Shown in pieces: positions 1-8,395 of a stretch of 64,000 nt of DNA. Each line of letters begins with the position of its first letter. Position 1 is the stretch's first letter. The notes beneath the pieces were generated by a model. That model was not told the origin of the DNA. It was given only the letters and a program-made list of their open reading frames with translations, and did no database searches. The DNA comes from Actinoplanes campanulatus (lineage in GTDB: Bacteria; Actinomycetota; Actinomycetes; Mycobacteriales; Micromonosporaceae), in the NCBI RefSeq assembly GCF_014647795.1, contig NZ_BMPW01000009.1, positions 124,001 to 188,000 of the forward strand. Reading direction: 5' to 3'. A program made the translations under genes and the position numbers.

Positions 1-131
1 TACCGCGACCGGGGCTTCGGCTGGGAGCGGGCACCGGATCGCGCGGCCTCCGCCGGTGGGGTGAGTTTTCGGCCGCGATGGGCGGAAATGCCGCTGATGC
101 CGGTGGCACGGCGGATGATGAGAAGCGGTAA
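1..131 (+). CDS. 3' end of an upstream gene (partial, unknown function)
   Basis: The frame beginning at base 3 is open from the window edge to a TAA at 129-131 and encodes about 42 residues ending in a small, polar tail (GGNAADAGGTADDEKR). A stop 24 bases before a well-placed start for the next gene fits a normal gene border. The piece is too short for family assignment, and the other two frames are not informative, so this could be chance. Confidence 0.4.
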   Translation, partial: PRPGLRLGAGTGSRGLRRWGEFSAAMGGNAADAGGTADDEKR

Positions 132-155
132 CCGTCGTCGCTCGTTGGAGCTGAC

Positions 156-1088
156 ATGCAGACCATTCGGAGATCGTTCGCCCTGTTCGCGGCCGTTGTG
201 TGCGTGACCACTCTGTCGGGTGCGCCGGCATCGGCCCGGCCCGCCGGGTTCGGGGAAGGCGCTCCGGTCGAAGCCCCACCGGTCCTGGTCGCCGTGCAGC
301 GGCCGGCGGACGATGGGCCCGCCGACATTCCCGACTGGATGACCCGTGAAGCGCGATGGCGGCAGGCCGCCCGCATCCGCGCCCAGTCCGGCCCGGCCGG
401 CCAGGGCAGCGCGACCGGCCCCGTGGCCGGCGGCACTGCCGGCCACGGGTCTGTGCCCGATCCCGACGGTGGTCGCGGGTCTGTGCCCGATCCCGACGGC
501 GGCCGCGGGTCTGCGCCTGCTCCCGGTGGCGGTCACGGGTCTGTGCCCGGCGGTGGCCACGGGCCCGGAGGCGTGGCGGGCCCGATTCCGGACGGGGCCA
601 TGCTCGGGCCCGACGACCTCGGCGGTGTCGCCCCACTCGAGGTGGACCGAGACAGCTGGGTCCGGCTTCGCCCACCCCAGCCGTGCGAGGGCGACTATCC
701 CGAGGCCAAAGCCGAGCGCGCCGTCACCGCGGTGATCGACGCCGACCGGGCGCCGAACGCCGTGATGGAGTACGTCGGCGTCTACCGTCCCGGCGAGGCC
801 CGCCGCTACCTGCGTGAACTCCGTTCCGTCCTCAAGGTCTGCGAGGGTACCGCCTGGCGGATCGAGGCCACCGGTGTCGCCGGCCCGGACTCGTTGCTGC
901 TGCGGTACAGCGACACCTTCGAGCACGTCGACCAGTGGATCACCCACCACACCTACCTCGTGGTCGCCCGCAAAGGCCGGGCCGTGGTGCTGGTCGCCGA
1001 CGCCGGCTGGGAGACCGACAGCGGCGACCCGGCACTGGCCCGCAAGCTGATCACCCCCGCGCTACGGCGGGCGGCTGCCCTTCGCTGA
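156..1088 (+). CDS. Secreted protein with Gly/Pro/Asp decapeptide repeats, unknown function
   Basis: The 310-residue product starts with a signal peptide (basic MQTIRRS, hydrophobic core, cleavage near APASARP at about residue 28), so it is probably exported. Residues 95-145 are a low-complexity linker built from 10-residue units of the type GHGSVPDPDG, with a 30-base repeat in the DNA. The C-terminal half (about 165-310) is a folded-looking domain with one Cys near 176 and one near 225, possibly a disulfide. A GGAG lies 6 bases before the ATG. The gene runs into the convergent ABC exporter gene and overlaps its end by 38 bases. I do not recognise the C-terminal domain. No cell-wall anchor is seen. 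Confidence 0.75.
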   Translation: MQTIRRSFALFAAVVCVTTLSGAPASARPAGFGEGAPVEAPPVLVAVQRPADDGPADIPDWMTREARWRQAARIRAQSGPAGQGSATGPVAGGTAGHGSVPDPDGGRGSVPDPDGGRGSAPAPGGGHGSVPGGGHGPGGVAGPIPDGAMLGPDDLGGVAPLEVDRDSWVRLRPPQPCEGDYPEAKAERAVTAVIDADRAPNAVMEYVGVYRPGEARRYLRELRSVLKVCEGTAWRIEATGVAGPDSLLLRYSDTFEHVDQWITHHTYLVVARKGRAVVLVADAGWETDSGDPALARKLITPALRRAAALR

Positions 1089-2937
1089 ACTGGGTCCGGT
1101 ACAGCTGCTCGTATCGCCCACCGGCGGCGAGCAGCTCCGGATGGGTGCCCCGCTCGACGACCCGGCCGTCCTCGACGACCAGGATCTGGTCGGCCGCCCG
1201 GACCGTGGACAGCCGGTGGGCGATCACCACCGCCGTGCGCCCGGACAGCGCCTCGCCGAGCGCCGCCTGCACCGCCGCCTCGGATGTCGAGTCCAGATGG
1301 GCGGTCGCCTCGTCGAGCACCACCACCCGTGGCCGGGCCAGCAGCAGCCGTGCGATGGTCAGCCGCTGCCGCTCCCCACCGGAGAGCCGGTAGCCGCGCT
1401 CGCCGATGACCGTGTCCAGCCCGTCCGGCAGCGACGCGATCAGGTCGGCGATGTGGGCGCGGCGCAACACGTCCCACAGGTCCTCCTCGGTGGCCGACGG
1501 CCGGGCCAGCATCAGGTTGGCCCGCACCGACTCGTGGAACAGGTGACCGTCCTGCGTGACCATGCCGAGCGCCTGCCGCAGCGAGGTGGCGCTCAGGTCA
1601 CGCACGTCGACCCCGCCGAGCCGGACCGCACCGGAACCGGCGTCGTACAGCCGTGGCAGCAGGCTCGCCATCGTCGACTTGCCGGCCCCGGACGACCCGA
1701 CCAGCGCCACCATCTGCCCCGGCTCGGCCCGGAACGAGATGCCGTGCAGCACCTCCTCGCCGCCGCGGGTGTCCAGCGTCGCCACCTCCTCCAGCGAGGC
1801 CAGCGACACCTTGTCGGCCGACGGGTACGCGAACCGCACGTCGTCGAACTCCACCGCCACCGGCCCGTCCGGCACCGGGCGGGCGTCCGGCTTCTCCTCG
1901 ATCAGCGGTTTCAGGTCGAGCACCTCGAAGACCCGCTCGAAGCTGACCAGCGCGCTCATCACCTCGACCCGGGCGCTGGCCAGTGAGGTGAGAGGCGCAT
2001 ACATCCTCGTGAGCAGGATGGCCAGCGCCACCACGGCGCCCGGGTCGAGGGAGCCGCGCAGCGCATAGAAGCCGCCCAGCCCGTAGACCAGCGCGATCGC
2101 CACCGCCGACACCGAGGTGAGCGCGGTCAGGAACGTCCACTGGGCCATCGCCGTGCGCACGCCGATGTCCCGCACCCGGCGGGCCCGCGCCGCGAACTCG
2201 GCCGACTCGGCCGACGGGTTGCCGTAAAGCTTGACCAGCGTCGCCCCGGGCGCCGAGAAGCGCTCGGTCATCTGCGTGTTCATCGCCGCGTTGTGCTCGG
2301 CGGCCTCCCGCTCCAGGCCGGCCAGCCGCCCGCCGACCCGCCGGGCCGGCAGCACGAACACCGGCAGCAGCAGCAACGACAGCAGGGTGATCTGCCAGGA
2401 CAGCCCGATCATGACGACCAGCGTGAGCGCCAGCCCCACCAGGTTGCCGACCACACCGGACAGCGTCTCGCTGAACGCGTGCTGTGCCCCGATCACGTCG
2501 TTGTTGAGCCGGCTGACCAGCGCCCCCGTCCGGGTGCGGGTGAAGAACGCCACCGGCATCCGCTGCACGTGGTCGAACACCAGGGTCCGCAGATCGAGGA
2601 TCAGCCCCTCGCCGATCCGCGCCGAGAACCACCGCTGTACCAGACCGAGGCCCGCCTCCAGCAGCGCGATCACCGCGATCGCCACCGCCAGGGCGAGGAC
2701 CAGGCGGTACTCCCGGCCCTCCACGATGGCGTCGACCACCTGCCCGGCGAGCACCGGGACGGCCACCGCGAGGATCGCCGTCACCACGCTGAGCAGCAGG
2801 AATCCGGCGAGTTTACGCCGGTGTGGCCGGGCCAGGGCCAGGATGCGCCGTAACGTGGCGCGGGAGAACGGGCGCTTGTCCTCCCGCTGGTTCATCTGGT
2901 GATACATCGCATTCCAGGCCGCGAAATCCATGCTCAT
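1051..2937 (-). CDS. ABC exporter, fused membrane and ATPase domains
   Basis: This is a 628-residue half-transporter of the ABCB/MsbA type. An N-terminal amphipathic region (1-35) precedes a six-helix membrane domain (about 40-330) and an ATPase domain (about 360-615). The ATPase has Walker A GSSGAGKST near 412, signature LSGGERQRL near 517, and Walker B VVVLDEAT followed by the D-loop near 538. A segment of roughly 20 residues is inserted between the first strand of the ATPase domain and EVLHGISF. It would act as a homodimer or with a partner encoded elsewhere; no partner is adjacent. The family exports lipids, peptides or drugs, and the substrate cannot be read from the sequence. It is divergent from the gene at 3066, with 128 bases between. 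Confidence 0.93.
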   Translation of the reverse strand: MSMDFAAWNAMYHQMNQREDKRPFSRATLRRILALARPHRRKLAGFLLLSVVTAILAVAVPVLAGQVVDAIVEGREYRLVLALAVAIAVIALLEAGLGLVQRWFSARIGEGLILDLRTLVFDHVQRMPVAFFTRTRTGALVSRLNNDVIGAQHAFSETLSGVVGNLVGLALTLVVMIGLSWQITLLSLLLLPVFVLPARRVGGRLAGLEREAAEHNAAMNTQMTERFSAPGATLVKLYGNPSAESAEFAARARRVRDIGVRTAMAQWTFLTALTSVSAVAIALVYGLGGFYALRGSLDPGAVVALAILLTRMYAPLTSLASARVEVMSALVSFERVFEVLDLKPLIEEKPDARPVPDGPVAVEFDDVRFAYPSADKVSLASLEEVATLDTRGGEEVLHGISFRAEPGQMVALVGSSGAGKSTMASLLPRLYDAGSGAVRLGGVDVRDLSATSLRQALGMVTQDGHLFHESVRANLMLARPSATEEDLWDVLRRAHIADLIASLPDGLDTVIGERGYRLSGGERQRLTIARLLLARPRVVVLDEATAHLDSTSEAAVQAALGEALSGRTAVVIAHRLSTVRAADQILVVEDGRVVERGTHPELLAAGGRYEQLYRTQFSEGQPPAVARG

Positions 2938-3065
2938 GATGCGAACCTCCCACCTGACCTGAGGTTGAGGTCAACCCGGTTTCCGTCGATGATGCGCCGG
3001 GGGTACGACAAGATTGGGGTCGGCTTCACCGTTGTCCGTGTACCTCGAAACTCGGAGTGGTCCCC

Positions 3066-3746
3066 ATGCGGCAGGTCGACCCGGTGGCGCGGCGGCAGAG
3101 CGAACTGAGGCTGCGGGTCGGTGAGCATCTGGACGCGGGTGAAATGCTCCACGCCGCGCTGTGGGTCGCCCGGGAGTCCGGTCTGTCGACGATCGCCCGG
3201 ATCACCCGGTGGGAAGGCGCGCTGGAGGGGCGGCTCGGTTTCGGCGGCGCCGGTCCCACGGCGAGCCCACCCCGCGCGCTGGAGGGGACGGCCGCCGAGA
3301 TGGACCGGCACCTGCCGGACCCGGCCGCCCCGGCGGCGCTCGCCCTGACCGACGCCCACCTGCTGCTGTTCGCCGCGGACGCGGAGCCGCCGGATGCACG
3401 CCCGCCGGATGCCCGCCTGCCGGATGCCCGCCTGCCGGATGCCCGCCTGCCGGATGCCCGCCCGCCGGGGCTGCGCGACCGCCTGCGGCTGGCCGGCCGC
3501 CGGATGCTGGGCCGGGCCGAGCCGCCGCCGCTGCCCCGGCTGGAGCTGCTCTGGCAGTGCCCGCGGACCGCCCTGGCCTCGGTCGGTGTCAGCGACCCGG
3601 AGGGCGCGCTCGCGCTGGGCTTCGTGGACGGGTCGAGCCTCTCGGTGGTCGCGCCGGCGATGCTGGCGGTGCCGTTCGCGGAGGCGGCGCGTCGCTCACG
3701 CGACGACCGGAAGGGCGGCATCGACGAACGGTACGACCTGCCGTGA
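3066..3746 (+). CDS. Uncharacterised actinobacterial protein with pentapeptide repeat tract
   Basis: This is a 226-residue protein of unknown function. I start it at ATG 3066 because GGAG lies 8 bases upstream; an in-frame GTG at 3057 is possible. Residues about 105-135 contain tandem (L/P)PDAR pentapeptides encoded by near-perfect 15-base repeats between 3394 and 3465. The flanking halves look folded: an N-terminal helical part (HLDAGEMLHAALWVA) and a C-terminal part that may bind or mimic a PH-like sheet (LWQCPRTALASVGVSD, LALGFVDGSSLSVVAP). The family resemblance is only to small actinobacterial proteins predicted to read their own environment, so no role is assigned. A long antisense ORF covers the same DNA but has no credible start site. 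Confidence 0.6.
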   Translation: MRQVDPVARRQSELRLRVGEHLDAGEMLHAALWVARESGLSTIARITRWEGALEGRLGFGGAGPTASPPRALEGTAAEMDRHLPDPAAPAALALTDAHLLLFAADAEPPDARPPDARLPDARLPDARLPDARPPGLRDRLRLAGRRMLGRAEPPPLPRLELLWQCPRTALASVGVSDPEGALALGFVDGSSLSVVAPAMLAVPFAEAARRSRDDRKGGIDERYDLP

Positions 3747-3939
3747 GCAGACCCCCGGGCCCAGGTCACCGCCAGGTGTGGAGCGATACCTCGCGTGGTA
3801 CCGCCGAAATGGCTTGATAAGTCAAGCGGCGTAACCGTTGCGCTGGCTGCTTGTTATGGAGAGGATTCGTATATCCGCTGGATTTGGTGAAGGAGAGGCC
3901 CAGCTGCGGGGCGGCGGCGTTCGTCTGAAGGAGACCCGG

Positions 3940-5253
3940 GTGGCGTCTGACAATCAGCAACCTGATTCTGGCCGATGGCAACGCAGGCGGCGTGCGGGGC
4001 GGAAGTTGCACGACAAATTCGAAGGCGCCCATGAGGCTGTCGACCTCATAGAGGCAGCCAATTATGCGGGCGACGCCTTGAGGTTCGAGGCTGCCGTGAG
4101 CGCGGCGGAAGTAAGCTATCGCGGGTTCTTTGCCACACAGGACCTGGCGAGGAGTGATCAGGAAGCACGGCGATTCCTGACCGAGGCCGGGCGTAAGCTG
4201 ATTTCGGCACTGGAAAATCTCATTGCCAACGAGGTTCTCTGGAGCAGGTTCGCCTTGAGTGAATACCAAACTGGCGAAATGGTAATGGATCTTACCGATC
4301 GGATCGCACTAGAAGAACTCTTGTCGCATCAGATACCAGAACTGCTGGCGGTGTTGGGGTATCGACCACCGCCGTCATCTGAGCGATGGGTCGAGTGGGT
4401 GCAAGGCTCTTTAGAGGCCGCAATGACGAAGGAAGGGGATTTCGGCCGCGCGACTGCCCAGGCGAAGATGAACCTCATCGCGTTCCGGATGAGGCTCGCT
4501 CGTACGATCGATGACACCGAAATTTCGATCGAAGAGAATGGAAGTGTCGAGAATCGCTCGATTTGCCGGCGTCTTCTTGCGGCCAGCATAGCTGCCCTGC
4601 GAGCGCAAGTGCTTCCCGCAGCCTTCGGCGCAGCCATCGCTGGGGCTCTGTTTGCTGAGCGTGCCAACGGGTTGGTCAGTGGCGTATTGGCGGCATTCGG
4701 GATGGAGGGTACCAAGGAGTTCGTCAAGACGACGGTCGAGGCGGCATCGGTGACTGGCTTGGCGCGGCAATCTCCAGATTCGGTGCCGGGAGACAGGTTC
4801 TCTCCCGTTCTCGACAATTGGCATGGACTTTGCTATGGACTCGCCCTCCTCTCGGCCGCGGCGCATCCGGGTAGGAATCTAAATTCGAACAAAAAGGATC
4901 AGGCGATATTTATTGCCCGTAGGTCGGCTTTCGGAATCATGCAAGCGAGCGATGTATTCGATTCCTTCGGGTCGAAGATTGTAATAAGAATTGCCATGGA
5001 TATTGTCGCGGACATTCATGGGAATAGTTTCAATGTGGCAGGGGTGAATCGGTGCGTCGAAAAGCTGGATGTGGTCCTTCGGCAACTTGGCGTACCACTG
5101 ACGTCGGGACTGGATGGTCCTACGATGGGCGGACCTGACGGTCTGACCGAACCAGGACCTGGCGGTCTGACCAAACCGGGACCTGATGGTCCCGCCGAGG
5201 AAGGGCCCGGAGGCCGTACGACGCGTGGGCGCCCTGGACCTCCCCTGTTTTGA
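3940..5253 (+). CDS. Orphan A+T-rich protein with Pro/Gly-rich C-terminal repeats
   Basis: This 437-residue protein matches no family I know. GTG 3940 is the best start: AAGGAG sits 6 bases upstream, while the longer frame from TTG 3838 has no such site. The protein is mostly helical. Residues 240-290 contain a hydrophobic stretch (AALRAQVLPAAFGAAIAGALFAE) that could be a membrane hairpin. The last 45 residues are GGLT(E/K)PGPDG-like repeats. Codon use is far less G+C-biased than in neighbours (many AAT, ATA, TTT and GTA codons), which suggests recent acquisition. It has no operon partner: a 90-base gap lies before it, and 168 bases separate it from the convergent gene. Whether it is expressed or part of a defence or toxin function cannot be judged. 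Confidence 0.65.
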   Translation: MASDNQQPDSGRWQRRRRAGRKLHDKFEGAHEAVDLIEAANYAGDALRFEAAVSAAEVSYRGFFATQDLARSDQEARRFLTEAGRKLISALENLIANEVLWSRFALSEYQTGEMVMDLTDRIALEELLSHQIPELLAVLGYRPPPSSERWVEWVQGSLEAAMTKEGDFGRATAQAKMNLIAFRMRLARTIDDTEISIEENGSVENRSICRRLLAASIAALRAQVLPAAFGAAIAGALFAERANGLVSGVLAAFGMEGTKEFVKTTVEAASVTGLARQSPDSVPGDRFSPVLDNWHGLCYGLALLSAAAHPGRNLNSNKKDQAIFIARRSAFGIMQASDVFDSFGSKIVIRIAMDIVADIHGNSFNVAGVNRCVEKLDVVLRQLGVPLTSGLDGPTMGGPDGLTEPGPGGLTKPGPDGPAEEGPGGRTTRGRPGPPLF

Positions 5254-5421
5254 CGAAACGACATCGACATCTCGGTTCTATCTGGACTGCTCGGGATGCC
5301 GGTAGTGCAGTTGCCGGGTTCCGTTGGAGGTGTGGGCTGAGGTAACCCAGGTTGGAGTGCCGACGGCGGATGCTTGGATGCCAGCCCTCGATGTATTCGA
5401 ATATGGAATCCCCGGCGGCGT
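5254..5421. other. Intergenic stretch, low G+C
   Basis: This is 168 bases between two convergent genes. It retains the lower G+C composition of the orphan gene before it. I see no gene, strong hairpin or known regulatory motif in it. Confidence 0.5.
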
Positions 5422-6411
5422 TCATCCGAATTGTTCAAGGACGATGACGGCGCGTCCGGTGAGGGCGCCGGCGGCCAGTTTCGTGTAGGCCTCGTCGATC
5501 TCGGCGAATGCGAATTCCTCCACCTGATTGCGGATCAGGCCGGCCCCGGCGAGGGCGATCACCTCCTGCGCGTCGGCGATCGTCGAGCCCTGGAAGGTGA
5601 ACACCTCGCCGTCGCGGGGCAGCGACGAGAACCACGGGCCGGTGAGCCGGCCGCCCGCCGAGCCGATCAGGCCGAAGGCGCCGCCGGTCCGCACCGCGGC
5701 GATCCCTGCGGTGATCGTCTCGTCGGTGCCGACGAAGTCCAGCACGACGTCAATATCCGATAAATCGGACAAATCGGAAAGGGTGTTGTGGGCGCCGATC
5801 TCCAGAGCAAACGAACGGCGCGCCGGAGACGGGTCCACCGCCACCACCGAAGCCGCCGTGAGCACCCGCAGGAACTGCACCGCGAAAGCCCCCAGCCCAC
5901 CCGCGCCCACCACCACCGCCGTGCCGCCCGGCCCGATCCGGGGCAGCGCCCGCCGCACCGCGTGATAGGCCGTCGCCCCGGCGTCGGTGAGCGGCCCGGC
6001 GTGCCGCGGATCCAGCGACCCCAACGGCAGCAGCGCTCGCGGATCGTCGACCAGCACGTACTCGGCCAGTCCGCCGTCCCGGCCGTAGCCGCGCCCGGCC
6101 AGCCCGTACGGGCACCCGCTCTCCTGCCCGCGCACGCAGTGACGGCACGCTCCGCACGACGACGGCGACACGAGCGCCACCGGCTCCCCGGTGTCCACCC
6201 GCCATCCGGCCGTCTCGTGCCCGAGCGTGAACGGCATCCGCCAGCCCAGCGCCTCGCCCGCGGCCGCCGGGATCCGCCGCATGGTGAGGTCGGAGCGGCA
6301 CAGTCCGCACCCGGCGACCCGGACCAGCACCTCGCCGGGCCGGGGTGAGGGGTCCGGCACGCTGACGGCCCGGCCAGGGGCGCCCCACTCGGTCATCCGG
6401 TACGCGCGCAT
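5422..6411 (-). CDS. Zinc-type alcohol dehydrogenase (MDR family)
   Basis: This is a 329-residue medium-chain NAD(P)-dependent alcohol dehydrogenase. The catalytic zinc ligands are visible as GCGLCRSD (Cys near 35) and GHETAGW (His-Glu near 65). The structural zinc site is CGACRHCVRGQESGC (four Cys, about 93-107). The Rossmann fingerprint is VVGAGGLGAFAVQ near 170. It probably oxidises an alcohol intermediate to an aldehyde or ketone. It is divergent from the Rv3531c-like gene across an 81-base region that contains a perfect KstR-type operator, so it is likely part of the steroid regulon. The substrate is unknown. Confidence 0.9.
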   Translation of the reverse strand: MRAYRMTEWGAPGRAVSVPDPSPRPGEVLVRVAGCGLCRSDLTMRRIPAAAGEALGWRMPFTLGHETAGWRVDTGEPVALVSPSSCGACRHCVRGQESGCPYGLAGRGYGRDGGLAEYVLVDDPRALLPLGSLDPRHAGPLTDAGATAYHAVRRALPRIGPGGTAVVVGAGGLGAFAVQFLRVLTAASVVAVDPSPARRSFALEIGAHNTLSDLSDLSDIDVVLDFVGTDETITAGIAAVRTGGAFGLIGSAGGRLTGPWFSSLPRDGEVFTFQGSTIADAQEVIALAGAGLIRNQVEEFAFAEIDEAYTKLAAGALTGRAVIVLEQFG

Positions 6412-6467
6412 GCCGTCCAGACTGGAGTGTCCGAGAGTGTGGAGTCAATCGGTGATTGACCAAAAAC

Positions 6468-6481
6468 TAGAACGAGTTCTA
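6468..6481. promoter_or_regulatory. KstR-type operator between divergent steroid genes
   Basis: TAGAACGAGTTCTA matches the published KstR consensus TnnAACnnGTTnnA at every fixed position. It lies 11 bases upstream of the GTG at 6493 and 56 bases upstream of the dehydrogenase start at 6411, so one repressor could control both directions. Neither start shows a strong ribosome site, and the short distance to 6493 suggests a leaderless transcript. Confidence 0.85.
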
Positions 6482-6492
6482 TCGTCGATCCT

Positions 6493-7623
6493 GTGCTAAC
6501 CACACCGTTCGCGGAAGCGATCCAGGAGGCCGAGAGGGTCATCACCACGGCCCCGCACGTCCGTGACGAGCAGGATCTCGTCGAGGGCTACGACTACCTG
6601 GCCGGCAGCATCCGCGCCTCGGTGCAGATGGCCTGGGCCTACCAGCGCGACTTCCCCTACTTCGTCCGTTCCACCGGGCCGTACACGAAGATGGGCCTGG
6701 ACAACCCGGACACCCTCTACTTCCACGCCTGGCTGCGCGACGACGCCGAGTACTTGGTCACCGGGCAGCGCGGCAGCACCGTCGACCTGAGCTTCCAGAT
6801 CCTCGACGGAGCCTACTCACCGATCACCGTGCCGGGCAGCACCGCCGCCTTCGACGACCGGGAGATCCGCACCGAACCGGACGGTTCCTTCCGGCTGTTC
6901 TTCGGCCCCGGCCTGCCCGGCGCCGGGATGCTGGTGGTCCGCGAGGTCTTCAGCGACTGGGCAGGAGAGCGGCCCGGGATGCTGCGCATCCAGCGTGCCG
7001 ACCGGATCGGTGCGGCCCCACCACCGCCCACGCTGGATGCGCTCACCAAGCGGTACGGCGTGGCCGGCAAGATCCTGATCAGCCGCCTGCGCACCTTCCT
7101 CGCGTTCGCCGAGCGGTTCTACCTGAACCTGCCGGTCAACACGCTCACCCCGCCCCGCTCCACACCCGGCGGCCTGACCACCCAGTTCTCCTCGGCCGGC
7201 CACTACGAGCTGGACGACGACCAGGCCATGGTGATCACCGTCCCGGCCAGCGACGCCCCCTACCAGGGCATTCAGCTCGGCAGCATGTGGTACGTCTCGC
7301 TCGACTACGTCAACCACCAGACCAGCCTCACCCGCGACCAGGCCAGAATCGACCCGGACGGCATGATCCGGTACGTGGTGAGCGAACGGAACCCGGGCGT
7401 CGCCAACTGGCTGGAACGTCTCGGCCACCGCCGTGGCTACGTGCAACTGCGCTGGCAGCGGCTGTCCCGCGAGCTCACCGGCGAGGACGGGCCCCGGGTC
7501 GACATCATGGCCGTCGACGACCTGCCCAAACAGTTGCCGCACTACCGGCCGGTCGGCCCCGAGGCGTGGCGGGAACGGATCGCCGCCCGGCAGGCCGCCA
7601 CCGCGGCCCGGATGCTGGGCTGA
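6493..7623 (+). CDS. Rv3531c-like protein of the steroid (KstR) regulon, unknown function
   Basis: This is a 376-residue cytosolic-looking protein with no signal peptide. Its size, sequence style (ENAERV-like N-terminus, FYLNLPVNTLTPPR, mixed beta region with MWYVSLDYVNHQ) and position resemble M. tuberculosis Rv3531c, which heads a KstR-controlled operon with an SDR (Rv3530c) and a sulfotransferase-like protein (Rv3529c). The same order follows here: the next ATG is 4 bases after the stop. The biochemical role of this family is not established; a part in handling an early steroid or side-chain intermediate is inference. The start is GTG 6493, just after the operator. Confidence 0.85.
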   Translation: MLTTPFAEAIQEAERVITTAPHVRDEQDLVEGYDYLAGSIRASVQMAWAYQRDFPYFVRSTGPYTKMGLDNPDTLYFHAWLRDDAEYLVTGQRGSTVDLSFQILDGAYSPITVPGSTAAFDDREIRTEPDGSFRLFFGPGLPGAGMLVVREVFSDWAGERPGMLRIQRADRIGAAPPPPTLDALTKRYGVAGKILISRLRTFLAFAERFYLNLPVNTLTPPRSTPGGLTTQFSSAGHYELDDDQAMVITVPASDAPYQGIQLGSMWYVSLDYVNHQTSLTRDQARIDPDGMIRYVVSERNPGVANWLERLGHRRGYVQLRWQRLSRELTGEDGPRVDIMAVDDLPKQLPHYRPVGPEAWRERIAARQAATAARMLG

Positions 7624-7627
7624 GCCG

Positions 7628-8395
7628 ATGCTCCTCGACGGCCGGGTGGTGCTGGTCGCCGGCGTCGGTCCCGGCCTCGGCCAGGCGGTCGCCCTCCGGG
7701 CCGCTCAGCAGGGCGCCGACGTCGTGCTCGCGGCCCGCACCGAGACGACGCTGAACGAGCTGGCCGCCAAGATCGGCGGCCGCGCCCTGGCCGTGCCCAC
7801 CGACCTCACCGACGACGCGGCTGTCCAGAACCTGGTCGACCGGGCGATCGCGGAATTCGGCCGGATCGACACTCTGGTGCACAACGCCTTCGTGATGCCG
7901 CCGATGCGCAGTCTCCGCAAAGTCGATCTGGACGAGACCGGGCAGAGCTTCGAGATCAACGTCCTGGCCGCGATCCGGACGATTCGCCTGGTCGCGCCCG
8001 CGTTGATCGAGACGCGTGGCTCCATCGTGGTCGTGAATTCGGCGGTGCTCCGCCATTCGCGGCGCCCGTTCGGGCCCTACCGGCTCACCAAGGCGGCCCT
8101 GCTCGCGGCGGCGCAGAACCTGGCCAGCGAACTCGGCCCCCACGGCGTACGGGTCAACTCGGTCGCCCCCGGCTGGATCTGGGCGGACACGCTGCGCGCC
8201 TGGTTCGAGTTCCAGGCCGCCCAGCGCGGCGTGCCGGCCCGGCAGATCTACGACGAGGTCGCGGCCGGCACCGACCTGCGGCGCCTGCCGGAACCCGACG
8301 AGGTCGCCGACGCGATCCTGTTCCTCGCCTCCGATCTGGCCCGCGGCATCACCGGAGCGTGCCTCGACGTCAACTGCGGGGAGTTCCACTGGTGA
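7628..8395 (+). CDS. Short-chain dehydrogenase (Rv3530c-like)
   Basis: This 255-residue SDR has an altered glycine motif (VAGVGPGLGQA near 10-20), an HNAF version of the NNAG motif near 84, a catalytic Ser in VVVNSAVLRHS near 140, and the YRLTK Tyr/Lys pair near 155-159. It therefore looks catalytically complete, using NAD(P)H to interconvert a hydroxyl and a ketone. It is the middle gene of a three-gene operon. Its stop overlaps the start of the sulfotransferase gene by four bases (GTGA), implying translational coupling. By comparison with M. tuberculosis the substrate should be a steroid-derived compound; this is inferred. Confidence 0.9.
   Translation: MLLDGRVVLVAGVGPGLGQAVALRAAQQGADVVLAARTETTLNELAAKIGGRALAVPTDLTDDAAVQNLVDRAIAEFGRIDTLVHNAFVMPPMRSLRKVDLDETGQSFEINVLAAIRTIRLVAPALIETRGSIVVVNSAVLRHSRRPFGPYRLTKAALLAAAQNLASELGPHGVRVNSVAPGWIWADTLRAWFEFQAAQRGVPARQIYDEVAAGTDLRRLPEPDEVADAILFLASDLARGITGACLDVNCGEFHW

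Noticed and set aside
440-570. CRISPR-like repeat array
   Set aside because: The repeats are direct, without unique spacers, in frame with a secreted protein, and there are no cas genes.
3026-3769. A 247-residue minus-strand frame opposite the gene at 3066
   Set aside because: Its sequence is Ser/Arg/Ala-rich low complexity and it has no ribosome site. The plus-strand frame has GGAG correctly spaced and a more protein-like composition, though neither has a known family.
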